Assembly (NCBI GenBank): GCA_040752275.1
Contig: JBFMFH010000075.1
Span: 1-53,937 of the forward strand
DNA length: 53,937 nucleotides
Direction: 5' to 3'
Source of the DNA: JBFMFH01 sp040752275
Lineage (GTDB): Bacteria; Acidobacteriota; Vicinamibacteria; Vicinamibacterales; JAKQTR01
The translations under genes were made by a program, and so were the position numbers. Below the pieces are notes generated by a model. The model had not been told where the DNA came from. It did not search any database and saw nothing but the letters and a program-made list of their open reading frames with translations. Of this stretch, positions 25,539 through 33,332 are shown piece by piece; position 1 is the first letter of the stretch, and each line of letters begins with the position of its first letter.

Positions 25539-25922
25539 ATGAGGGAACTCACCAGAGCCGAGGAGCAGATCATGCAGGTCCTCTGGCGCCTCGGGCGGGG
25601 CCTGGTCAAGGACATCCTGGCCGAACTCCCCGAGCCTCAGCCGGCCTACAACACCGTCTCCACCATCGTCCGCATCCTGGAGAAGAAGGGGTTCGTCTCC
25701 TACAAGGCTTACGGCAAGACCCACGAGTACTTCCCCCTGGTCTCGATGGACGAGTACCGCCGGACCTGCCTCCGCAGCCTTGTCAACCGCTTCTTCGGGA
25801 ACTCGCCCCAGGAACTGGTCTCGTTTTTCGCACAGGACCGGCGACTCTCACTCGAGGACCTGGAGACGATCAAGGTCATGCTCGGCGAGGAGATCGCGCG
25901 CCAGAAGGGACGACGATCATGA
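25539..25922 (+). CDS. BlaI/MecI/CopY-family repressor
   Basis: The 127-residue product contains the family's winged helix: LTRAEEQIMQVLWRLGRGLV, LPEPQPAYNTVSTIVRILEK and YFPLVSMDEYRR, plus a C-terminal dimerisation part (SLEDLETIKVMLGEE). ATG 25539 is preferred over the TTG three codons earlier because it starts the usual MRELTRAEEQI. Such repressors are cleaved or released when the M56 partner encoded next is triggered. It should bind the AACTAA/TTAGTT sites in front of its own gene. Confidence 0.92.
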   Translation: MRELTRAEEQIMQVLWRLGRGLVKDILAELPEPQPAYNTVSTIVRILEKKGFVSYKAYGKTHEYFPLVSMDEYRRTCLRSLVNRFFGNSPQELVSFFAQDRRLSLEDLETIKVMLGEEIARQKGRRS

Positions 25923-25953
25923 CACGCACTTCCACCTGAACCGTGTCAATCTC

Positions 25954-27153
25954 GTGGGGTCGATCGTCCTGGCGTTCGGCCTCCCGCTCGTCGATGTGCC
26001 GTCGCCGTTCCGGACCGTCGCCGCATCGTCGGCGACCGGGCAGACTCTCGGGGGCGTGCAGATGCCTGCGGGCGGCATCGACTGGCTCCAGGTGGTGGTG
26101 GGGTTCTACCTGCTGGGCACCGGCCTCGTGCTGGTCCGTCTCGGCTGGCGCCTCTCCCGGCTGGCCCGCCTGTCCAACCGCGAGCCCGTCGTCCTATCCG
26201 ACGGCCCGCGCGTTGTGTACCTGGAAGACGACGGCGCGCCGTTTTCCTTCTTCCGCACGATCTTCGTGCCCCGCCCGTCGGAGGCGGATGATGAAGCCCT
26301 GGCCCAGGTCGTGGCGCACGAGCGCACCCACATCCGGCAGGGGCATTCGATCGACGTCGTGCTCGTGCACCTCGCCGGGGTGTTCCAGTGGTTCAACCCG
26401 GTTGTCTGGGGCTACCGGCGCGCGCTCACCGATCTGCACGAGTTCCTCGCCGACCGGGAGGTCCTGAGTCAGGGGCACGATCGGAGCGCGTACGCCCGCC
26501 TCCTGCTCGCCCAGCAGTTCGGCGCCGGCCCGCTGGCGCTGGCGCACCAGTTCCATCACTCGCAGATCAGAAGGAGACTCGACATGATGACCCGACACTC
26601 CGGCCGCTGGACCACTGCCAAGTACCTGCTCATCCTCCCCGCGCTCACCCTGCTCGTCGCGGCGTACGGCGAGCCGCGTGTCGTCGTCGTGGACGACCAG
26701 GTGGGACCTGACATGCTGGCCACGGCGTGGACGGCCGAGCCATCAGCGTCCGAGGACCAGGCCGACAGCCAGAAGACCCCTGCGCCGACGGAGAAGAAGG
26801 TTGTCGAGAAGAAGATCACCAAAGCCGAATTGAACGCCAAGCTGAAGGCGCTCGAGGAGAAGTACAACGCCACCAGCGACCCGACGCTGAAGAAGGAGAT
26901 CGAGCTGAAGATGAAGCAGCTCCGGGAGAGCGTCCCTCCGGCGCCGGTCACGGTGAATCTGAACGACCCGGCGGCGGTCGAAGAGATGATCGTGAAGGTC
27001 TCGCAGAAGATCGAGACGCTCGAGGCCAAGCGCGCCAGCACTACCGACGCGGAGGTGCTGGCGAAGATCGACCAGGACGTGAAGATGCTGTCGATGAAGC
27101 GGAAGGAGCTGAAGGCGGCGCTGGCGCAGCTCAAGGGCGGCCAGCCGAAGTAA
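25954..27153 (+). CDS. M56-family (BlaR1-like) membrane zinc peptidase with coiled-coil tail
   Basis: Membrane segments (VLAFGLPLVDV; WLQVVVGFYLLGTGLVLVRL) precede the zinc motif HERTHIRQGH (HExxH) and the VFQWFNPVVWGYRRAL and DLHEFLADREVL segments typical of M56. The last 130 residues are a Lys/Glu-rich coiled coil ending LKGGQPK; there is no penicillin-binding sensor, so the inducer is not a beta-lactam by this evidence. The start is uncertain. The ATG overlapping the blaI stop (25919) reads only six codons before TGA; the M56 frame has no ATG before it, and GTG 25954 is the first usual start. Either that GTG is used or one base is lost or gained near 25930. Confidence 0.8.
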   Translation: MGSIVLAFGLPLVDVPSPFRTVAASSATGQTLGGVQMPAGGIDWLQVVVGFYLLGTGLVLVRLGWRLSRLARLSNREPVVLSDGPRVVYLEDDGAPFSFFRTIFVPRPSEADDEALAQVVAHERTHIRQGHSIDVVLVHLAGVFQWFNPVVWGYRRALTDLHEFLADREVLSQGHDRSAYARLLLAQQFGAGPLALAHQFHHSQIRRRLDMMTRHSGRWTTAKYLLILPALTLLVAAYGEPRVVVVDDQVGPDMLATAWTAEPSASEDQADSQKTPAPTEKKVVEKKITKAELNAKLKALEEKYNATSDPTLKKEIELKMKQLRESVPPAPVTVNLNDPAAVEEMIVKVSQKIETLEAKRASTTDAEVLAKIDQDVKMLSMKRKELKAALAQLKGGQPK

Positions 27154-27235
27154 CGCTGAGGGCCTTGCGCCGTGGCGGGCGCCCGTCCGGCGTCACCCGC
27201 TCGGCGGTGAGATCGGTCCGACCGACTGCAGGAAT

Positions 27236-27262
27236 CCGGGCCGGCCGCGAAGGCCGGCCCGG
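27236..27262. terminator. Bidirectional terminator between M56 and PIN genes
   Basis: CCGGGCCGGCC (27236-27246), loop GCGAA, GGCCGGCCCGG (27252-27262), followed by TTCGTTAT. It lies between convergent genes. Confidence 0.7.
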
Positions 27263-27279
27263 TTCGTTATCAGCCGCGG

Positions 27280-27702
27280 TCAGGGACGCCCAGAGTGGCG
27301 AAGCGAGGCGACGTACTGGGCGGGCGTTGTGACCGACACCTCGCGGGCCACTGAACGGGGATAATGGCGGGGGTTGCCCGTGACCAGCGGCACGCCAGCC
27401 GTCCGGGCGCACTCGAGAAACGGCGCATCAGTGGCGTCCGGCAGGCCAGTCGCCTGGTGCTCGGGGGCCGACTCGACGCGAAACGCGGCGTCGACGATGG
27501 CCGCCAGCACGAAGGCGACCTCGTCAGACGGAAGAGCGAACTTGGGTCGTGCCAGCACGTCCGCGTATTCGGCGGCGATACGGTCGTCGAGCACGGCCTG
27601 GATCCTGCCCGCGCGCAGCCACTCGACGATCCGGCCGGGTGGCCCATCCGGCGAGAGAAACCCGGATACGATGACGTTCGTGTCGAAGACGGCTCGCCTC
27701 AT
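27280..27702 (-). CDS. PIN-domain toxin (COG1569-type)
   Basis: The 140-residue product starts RRAVFDTNVIVSGFLSP with catalytic Asp7, carries AEYADVLARPKF around the second acidic site, and ends its core with DATDAPFLECARTAGVPLVT and GNPRHYP. This is the usual pattern of the putative toxin PIN family. ATG overlaps the antitoxin stop by 4 nt, so it is translationally coupled to it. RNase activity is inferred from family. Confidence 0.87.
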   Translation of the reverse strand: MRRAVFDTNVIVSGFLSPDGPPGRIVEWLRAGRIQAVLDDRIAAEYADVLARPKFALPSDEVAFVLAAIVDAAFRVESAPEHQATGLPDATDAPFLECARTAGVPLVTGNPRHYPRSVAREVSVTTPAQYVASLRHSGRP

Positions 27703-27992
27703 CGGCGGCGCCGTCGTTGCGTCCGGGCTGCTGCCACCTCGCGGTTGATCTCTTCCAGCGTAAGCCGGTAGGTCCCTTCCCGGGCCGCCGCTTCACGGAC
27801 CCGGGTGAGCGCCAGGCGGCTCCGAGCTTCCCGGATGAGTCGCAGCATCACCTCGGGGTCGTCGTCCGCCCCGACGTGGGCGATGACGGCCACCGGCCGC
27901 CCGTCGCTCGTGAGCAGCAACTCCCGTTCTTCGCGCAGGCGCTCCTTGAGTCGGCGGGGTTGCTTCAGATCGGTGATGGCAATGAGGTTCAT
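27699..27992 (-). CDS. Phd-like antitoxin of the PIN module
   Basis: The 97-residue product begins MNLIAITDLKQPRRLKERLR and LLLTSDGRPVAVIAHV, the compact Phd/RelB-like fold, and has a long charged C-terminal half (REAAAREGTYRLTLEEINRE) and an Arg-rich end. Gene order and the ATGA overlap with the PIN gene support an antitoxin role. Sequence similarity to the other Phd antitoxins in the window is low. Confidence 0.75.
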   Translation of the reverse strand: MNLIAITDLKQPRRLKERLREERELLLTSDGRPVAVIAHVGADDDPEVMLRLIREARSRLALTRVREAAAREGTYRLTLEEINREVAAARTQRRRRR

Positions 27993-28001
27993 GATAAGGT
28001 C

Positions 28002-28030
28002 ATTATAAGGACTTCTTAATCACCAAACAA
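28002..28030 (-). promoter_or_regulatory. Promoter of the Phd-like/PIN module
   Basis: On the minus strand TTGTTT (28025-28030), 17 nt, then a perfect TATAAT (28002-28007), with only 9 nt to the ATG: a leaderless arrangement. CCTTAT is repeated on both sides of the -10 region. Confidence 0.6.
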
Positions 28031-28082
28031 CGACGTTCCGGCCTGCCACCGCGCGTCGGGCCGACCTTGGCGGCGGGGTCAG

Positions 28083-28110
28083 GCCGGCCCGGTCTGCCCG
28101 TCGGGCCGGC
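28083..28110. terminator. GC-rich hairpin after the truncated permease gene
   Basis: GCCGGCCC (28083-28090) and GGGCCGGC (28103-28110) pair perfectly over a 12-nt loop just beyond the premature 3' end of the permease gene. Confidence 0.35.
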
Positions 28111-28116
28111 CCGGCC

Positions 28117-29936
28117 CTACTCGTAGGTTCGGCCGATCGGATCCTGGCCCGGCCACACGAACTCGGCCATCGTGCGGTTGATGACGGCCACGCGGTGGAG
28201 ATTTTGGAGCGCATCCGGCGGCGGGTCGGCAATGCCGCGAAGTTCGATGGTTCTTTCGGCAACCCGGGCGGCCTCGTCCTCATCCTGTGGCGTGAACGTC
28301 CGTCCCTGGAGGACGGGAATGCGGTACACGGTGAAGTAGTCGAGACCGACGTAGTTGATCTCGAACAGTTGATTCCTCAGCGCGGCGTCGTCTCTGCCCG
28401 GCACCGTGATGTAACCGTTGCTGCCACCCTCGAGCGGAATCCGCGTCGAGGGAGAGGCCGCCGTGATGCCCGGCGTCGCGCGCAGATCGGCCGCCAGCCG
28501 GTCGAAGAACTGGCGCTGCGCCGTGGGGGTGGGATACGCGGCCTCGGGCAGGTTGATGGAGAGCGTGAGGACGTCCTGGGTGTCCACGCCGATGTCGGCC
28601 TGTCGCATCTCGTCGAAGCTGCGCAGCAGAAGCCCCGCTGCGACGAGGAGCGCGATCGAAACGGCGATTTCGGCCACGGCGATCGTGTCGCGCAGCCGTC
28701 CGCCGCGCCGGCCGAACCCGAGCACCGTCCGTCCGCTCGCTTTCAACTCTTCGGACAGGCTCATGCCGGTAGCCTGGAACGCGGGTGCGAGGCCGAAGAG
28801 GAGACCGGTCGCCACGGCGGCGGCGACGGTGAAGGCGAGCACGGTCAGGTCGATCGTCACCGGTCCCGAGGGAGGCGCGGGCAGCACGGCGCCCGACTCG
28901 AGCAGGCGCAGGCACCACCAGGCCACGGCGAGACCGGCCGCGGCGCCGGCGGAGGCCAGGAGCACGCTCTCGGTGAGGAGCTGGCGGATGACGCGGGCGC
29001 GTCCGGCGCCGAGGGCAAGGCGCACAGCAATCTCGCGGCGGCGTCCGCTCGCGCGGATGAGCAGCAGGTTGGCGACGTTGGCGCAGGCGACGAGCAGGAC
29101 GAGCGCGACGGCGCCGAGCAGGATCAGCAGCGGCTCGCGTGAGTTCCGCGTCAGGATCTCCCCCATCGACCGGACGGCCGCGCCAATCTTCTCATTCGAG
29201 TCGGGGTATTGCTTCTCCAGGCGGGCGGCGATGACCGAGAGGTCGGCCTCCGCCTGCTGGATGGTCACGCCGGGCTTCAGCCGGCCGATGGCCTGGTAGC
29301 TGTGCGACCCGCGCGGCCCGAGGTTCCCCACGGACATATCGAGCGGCGCGTACACCTCGACGGTGCTCGGGTACGTCAGCGACGGGGGCATCACGCCGAC
29401 GATGGAAAAGGTGCGGGCGTTGAGCTGGATCGTCTTCGAGAGGACGCCCGGGTCGCCGGCGAACTGGCGCTGCCAGAACCCGTGGCTGAGCACCGCGACG
29501 TTGTTGAGCCCCTCCGAGTCTTCGCCTGCGGTGAACGCGCGCCCCAGGGGGGCTGCACGCCCAGGACGGTGAAGTAGTCGGCCTCGACCGGCATCACCAG
29601 TACCGCCTGCGGCTCGCCGGCGCCGCTGACATTGCGCCGGTTCGGCCATCCCATCAGCGCTATGCCTTCGAGCGTCGTGTTCTGGTCCTGCCAGTCGAGG
29701 TAGTCGGGCGCAGCGAAGGGATAGAGCCCGGGGGCGGCCTCGGTTTCGAAGAGGCGCACGAGGCGGTCCGGGTCCGCGAACGGCAGCGGCCGCAGCAGCA
29801 TCGCGTTGATGACCGAGAAGATGGCGGTGTTGGCGCCGATGCCGAGGGCGAGGGTCAGGACGGCGACGGCGAAGAGGCCTGGGGATTTCGCCAGCATCCG
29901 GCCGAAGTGGCTGACGTCGCGGAGGAAAGTGCGCAT
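28117..29936 (-). pseudogene. ADOP-family ABC permease gene, frameshifted and 3'-truncated
   Basis: From ATG 29936 the product is normal (LAVAVLTLALGIGANTAIFS-type first helix, first PCD domain) up to VLGVQPP. It then leaves frame at a run of six G (29547-29552 on the plus strand) and resumes in another frame as PLGRAFTAGEDSEGLNNVAV. One extra base in that run would restore the frame. The gene also ends early, after the second PCD domain, at DPIGRTYE, where intact relatives continue for about 200 more residues with the final FtsX block. The two defects together make a pseudogene likely, although the homopolymer alone could be a sequencing error or a phase-variable tract. Confidence 0.8.
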
Positions 29937-29957
29937 GGGCTGGCCTCGCAGCAGAAG

Positions 29958-30010
29958 ACCCCCGCTCTAGAGCGGGGGTACTCCCGGAGTTGTCCCGGAG
30001 TCCGCCGGGG
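29958..30010 (-). repeat. Palindrome plus 11-bp repeats element, copy 1
   Basis: A perfect 22-bp palindrome (29958-29979, core CCCGCTCTAGAGCGGG) is followed by two 11-bp units ending in CTCCGGGA when read on the minus strand. Copy 2 is at 46848-46904 in the opposite orientation. It sits 21 nt upstream of the broken permease gene. Confidence 0.7.
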
Positions 30011-30040
30011 CTCGAGCGACAACACTCCTGTGGCGGGGGC

Positions 30041-30544
30041 TTATGGGCTTTGACGGAATCTGGGGACGTGGCGTTCGCCAGCCTCATCTGCGCTCCGGCG
30101 GATGTTCCCCGGGGATCGCCCGGCCGGCCATGGCTGCGGGTGCGCGGGCGGGTCGACGTGGTGCGCCACGGCCACGGCGACCTTCCATCGATCGTCGTGC
30201 AAGCACATCACATAGGTGAAGCCGAACCGCCCGATCTCGCCGCCCTGCGCGTCGAACCGCACGAACGTGCCCGTGCACAGCGCGAGATCGTCGGCCAGCC
30301 GGCGCGTCTCGCCGTTGATCGCGTCCGTGCGGGCGTACCCGGCGGTGACCGCGTGATCGATGAGGCGCATCACCACGCCCCGCGCGGCGGCCGCGTCCTG
30401 GGCGACGACGTGAATCCGGGGCGCGATGAACGTGACCGGCAGCCGGTAGAACCGCACGACCAGGTCTGGGTCGAGCGTCTCGAAAGCCCGGACGTACTGG
30501 AGGACGGCCGCGAACGGCCCCTCGGCGGATGATGGATGGGTCAT
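30041..30544 (-). CDS. SnoaL/NTF2-like fold protein
   Basis: The 167-residue product from ATG 30544 has VLQYVRAFETLDPDLVVRFY and LPVTFIAPR near its start, then LCTGTFVRFDAQGGEIGRFG and YVMCLHDDRWKVAVAVAHH, the pattern of NTF2-like small ligand-binding or enzyme proteins used as stand-alone domains. Residues beyond about 145 are Pro/Arg-rich and may be a read-through tail. The function cannot be specified. The frame extends 39 codons upstream without similarity. It is encoded alone on the minus strand. Confidence 0.65.
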   Translation of the reverse strand: MTHPSSAEGPFAAVLQYVRAFETLDPDLVVRFYRLPVTFIAPRIHVVAQDAAAARGVVMRLIDHAVTAGYARTDAINGETRRLADDLALCTGTFVRFDAQGGEIGRFGFTYVMCLHDDRWKVAVAVAHHVDPPAHPQPWPAGRSPGNIRRSADEAGERHVPRFRQSP

Positions 30545-30659
30545 GGTGCCTCGGCCGATCATTCTATGCCGCGTCCTGCGGCCAGCGCCGCGCCTGGGAA
30601 CGCCAAGGCTCGGTCCGCCCACCCCGACCCACGATGCCGTCGGCGGCGCGCGCTGTTCC

Positions 30660-31038
30660 ATCCGTGACCCGGGACCCGACAGCCGCGTATCCGCAGCTTG
30701 AGGAGGCGATGTGCGAGAGGCGCATTCACGAGCACCAGAACGCCGGGGACCTGGATAGCCAGTACGATGTCATAGGCGAACACGAAGGCTTAGGATGCCG
30801 AGGTCAGGGCCGCGACCAGCCGACGGCGGCTCCCCCTCCACACCAGGAGCACGGGAAGCACCGCTGCTAGGTGGAGGACGCCGCGTAGCACCTGCACCTG
30901 GACGATGACCGCCGGCGCCGGCAACGCCAGGCCTGCCACTCCGCCGGTGTAGTAATCCGCCACGACAGGCGCAACGATCAGGCCACCGGCGAAACAAACT
31001 GCTGGGAAACTCGCGATTGCGACGGGCAGTCGCCACAA
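30660..31038 (-). pseudogene. Small multi-helix membrane protein interrupted by an in-frame stop
   Basis: Reading the minus strand from a possible TTG at 31038, the frame encodes hydrophobic helices (LPVAIASFPAVCFAGGLIVA; LRGVLHLAAVLPVLLVWRGS), meets TAA at 30790-30792, and in the same frame continues with another helix (AYDIVLAIQVPGVLVLVNAP) then a basic segment to about 30670. That the hydrophobic pattern continues in the same frame across one stop codon suggests a nonsense mutation in one gene. No family recognised. It begins 9 nt after the 84-bp repeat copy at 31047-31130. Confidence 0.45.
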
Positions 31039-31046
31039 CTCAGGCT

Positions 31047-31130
31047 GCCACGCGCGGCGACACCTGCGCGAAGATGAACCGCAAGGCCCGTTCGAGGCTG
31101 CGCTCCGGCGAGTGGCCTTCGCCGGGGAGG
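31047..31130 (-). repeat. 84-bp direct repeat, copy A (esterase 3'-end copy)
   Basis: 81 of 84 positions equal 33349-33432, same orientation. In the esterase frame it encodes LPGEGHSPERSLERALRFIF then AQVSPRVAA and a stop. It lies outside the 3' end of the TPR-VWFA pair. Confidence 0.9.
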
Positions 31131-31157
31131 CCAGACAGGGGTCAGTGGGTTCCCGGA

Positions 31158-31204
31158 CCGGCCACGAACGCCTGCCCCGCGCCGCGGCGGGGAGTCGTGG
31201 CCGG
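31158..31204 (-). terminator. Nested hairpin after the VWFA gene (module 2)
   Basis: Outer stem CCGGCCACGA/TCGTGGCCGG (31158-31167 with 31195-31204) encloses an inner CCCCGC/GCGGGG stem. It starts 13 nt beyond the VWFA stop. No U-tract. Confidence 0.55.
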
Positions 31205-31216
31205 GCCCTTGCTTCG

Positions 31217-32134
31217 CTAGCGCCGCTCTCCCCGGTAGTACCCGGACCGATGCGTGATGCTGACGCTTCGGAGTCTGACCTTGACATCGAGCGCGTGCCA
31301 ACCGTCAGTAGCGACATCCGTCGGGTAGTATGCGAGCACGTAGCGCGAACGGAGATCGTCGAGGACCGCGCGAAACGCATCTGCGAGCTTGGGTCCCCAC
31401 GCGGCGGGCCACACATCTCCGCCGCTCCCGCGCGTGATTTCGTGCAGCAGGGCGTTGTCGATCCCGGCCCTGCCGACCACGACGGCGTGGACGATGGCAT
31501 CGGATCGCCTGCCAGCCTCGATGACCTCGCCCGGTGAGAGCCAACTGACGTTGTCGACACCGTCCGTGAACACCAGGACGGCGCCACGTGCGTCGCCAGG
31601 CTGGCGAAGTCGCAGCGCTGCGAAGACCGCGTCGTTGAGAGCCGTGCTCCCGCGCCCTTCGACAGCCTGCAGCAGCCGACCGAGCCGGCCTCCGTCGCTC
31701 GTCGGCGCCTGCATCAGAATCGGCCGGCCTCCGAAGACGAGAAGTCCGGCCCGATCTCTCGCAGTCAAGCCGTCGAGGAACGCTGACGATGCCTCGCGGA
31801 GGGCGCGTGCCTTGTCGGGGGTGATGCTCTTGCTCGTGTCGAGGACCAGCAGGGCCTCGATCGGCACCTCCTCGATGCTGGCACTGACAATCTCCTGCCG
31901 CACCCCGTTGTCCCGAAGTTCGAAGTCCGAGGGTCGCAGGCCACCGACGGGCGCCCCGTGCCGTAGGGCGAGGACGTCCACACGGACGACGTCGACCTGG
32001 CTCTTGAACACCGCTTGCGGCGTCGCACCAGTCGCACCGAGACCAACGCTGATCGCGGCCAGTGCGCAGTTGACCATCACGGCCCGTGCCGCCGACCGGA
32101 CGGGGCGTTGGGACACGGCGACCCAATCGCTCAT
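31217..32134 (-). CDS. Exported VWFA-domain protein (acidobacterial VWFA-related type), module 2
   Basis: The 305-residue product has a hydrophobic export segment (MVNCALAAISVGLGATGA), the pre-domain VVRVDVLALRHGAPVGGLRP and DFELRDNGVRQ, and an A domain with DTSKS (Asp99), Thr164 in GSTAL and Asp191 in FTDGVD. It ends RYVLAYYPTD...GYYRG. It is a clear paralogue of the protein at 3954-4961. ATG 32134 is chosen because it overlaps the TPR gene's TGA by 4 nt, exactly as in module 1; a GTG two codons upstream is also possible. Predicted metal-dependent ligand binding outside the cytoplasm. Confidence 0.87.
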   Translation of the reverse strand: MSDWVAVSQRPVRSAARAVMVNCALAAISVGLGATGATPQAVFKSQVDVVRVDVLALRHGAPVGGLRPSDFELRDNGVRQEIVSASIEEVPIEALLVLDTSKSITPDKARALREASSAFLDGLTARDRAGLLVFGGRPILMQAPTSDGGRLGRLLQAVEGRGSTALNDAVFAALRLRQPGDARGAVLVFTDGVDNVSWLSPGEVIEAGRRSDAIVHAVVVGRAGIDNALLHEITRGSGGDVWPAAWGPKLADAFRAVLDDLRSRYVLAYYPTDVATDGWHALDVKVRLRSVSITHRSGYYRGERR

Positions 32135-33327
32135 CGCCACGTCACCGCCGTGCGCATGCGTACCAGTTGCGCCTGACCGGCGCGCCAGTCGCCGTGCGGA
32201 TACTCGGTCCAGGGATCGTCGGACGCAGCGTGCGACTGGTCGACGGCCCGCTCCAGCTCCAGACGGGCAACCGTGAGTCGCCCGTCCGCACCGAAGGCGT
32301 GGGCCAGAGCCAAATGCGCAACGTGCGAGCCGGGCAGCATCGACGAGGCCTTCTCGTACCAGGCGATGGCTTGTGGGAGATTGCCTGCCCGCTCGTGCAC
32401 GCGGCCAAGGAGCAGCGTGCCGAGGTACCGGTCTCTCGGGGACGTTGCAGCCGAGGCTGCCATGTCGAGCGCTGCCCGGGCATCGGCCTCACGGTCCACA
32501 CATGCGAGCGCCCAGCCGAGGCGCACCCAGATGTCGTAACGAGCTGGAGCGCCCGCGAGCGCCCGCTCGTAGAAACGGATCGCCTGCTCGCGGAGCCTCT
32601 TCTGATCGCGCAACGAACGCTGGTAGGCTGCCTGGAACCGGCGGTACTCGGCATCGGTTTGACTCCACGCGGCCGGCGGCGGATGAAGTTGTGCTTCGTT
32701 GATGGCGAGCGCTTCTCGAACGGTTCCTGCAACGAAGCTGGCATCGACGTCGTCCGGGAACTCGTTGACGAGTTCGTCGGACAGTCTCGTGGCCGTCTCG
32801 AGCGCCCACTCGCCAAGCGCGAGTCGCGCTGTAGCCTGGAGCCAGTCGCGTTCGACCAGCGGGTCTGGTTCACCGCACGCCCGGGATTCGCCCGAGAGGA
32901 AGCGGCGCCTCGAGTCGAAGCTCCGGGATGCCCAGGACAGCAGTCTCCGGGCATGACCGAGGTGTCGTGCCGCATCGTTGCCTGCCCGGGCCCTCATGTC
33001 GAGGAGTGCAGCCTCGGTGTGCGCGAGAATCGCGGCATCGATGCTCCCGAAGGGCACCGTGCCGCCCCCTTTCCTGCACGTCACGAGGCTGCCTGCGATC
33101 ATGGTCGGCAGTTCCCGGACCGTGCGGTCGAGCCGCGCGGGATTCCATCCCCGAAGGCTGGCGACGGCATCCTCCGGATGTCCGTCGCGGTAGGCCGATA
33201 TCACATCCAGGTACTCGGCGACGTCGGATCTGAGGGAACTCTGCGGCTGCCCGGCAAGCGAGGTTGTCACGAGCAGGACGACCACGGCCCCACCTACCGA
33301 CAGAAGGGAAGAGCGACGGGAGGCCAT
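32131..33327 (-). CDS. Exported TPR-repeat protein, partner of VWFA protein (module 2)
   Basis: The 398-residue product starts with a signal peptide (LLSVGGAVVVLLVTTSLAG), followed by VISAYRDGHPEDAVASLRGW, which aligns with the IVEQYRSGGADAAVEELSRW segment of module 1. The C-terminal half has TPR helices (EQAIRFYERALAGAPARYDI; AIAWYEKASSMLPGSHVAHL) and ends DPWTEYPHGDWRAGQAQLVR. It is the middle gene of an esterase-TPR-VWFA operon. The ATG lies 5 nt after the esterase stop, and its own stop overlaps the VWFA start. Confidence 0.82.
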   Translation of the reverse strand: MASRRSSLLSVGGAVVVLLVTTSLAGQPQSSLRSDVAEYLDVISAYRDGHPEDAVASLRGWNPARLDRTVRELPTMIAGSLVTCRKGGGTVPFGSIDAAILAHTEAALLDMRARAGNDAARHLGHARRLLSWASRSFDSRRRFLSGESRACGEPDPLVERDWLQATARLALGEWALETATRLSDELVNEFPDDVDASFVAGTVREALAINEAQLHPPPAAWSQTDAEYRRFQAAYQRSLRDQKRLREQAIRFYERALAGAPARYDIWVRLGWALACVDREADARAALDMAASAATSPRDRYLGTLLLGRVHERAGNLPQAIAWYEKASSMLPGSHVAHLALAHAFGADGRLTVARLELERAVDQSHAASDDPWTEYPHGDWRAGQAQLVRMRTAVTWR

Positions 33328-33332
33328 CCTGC

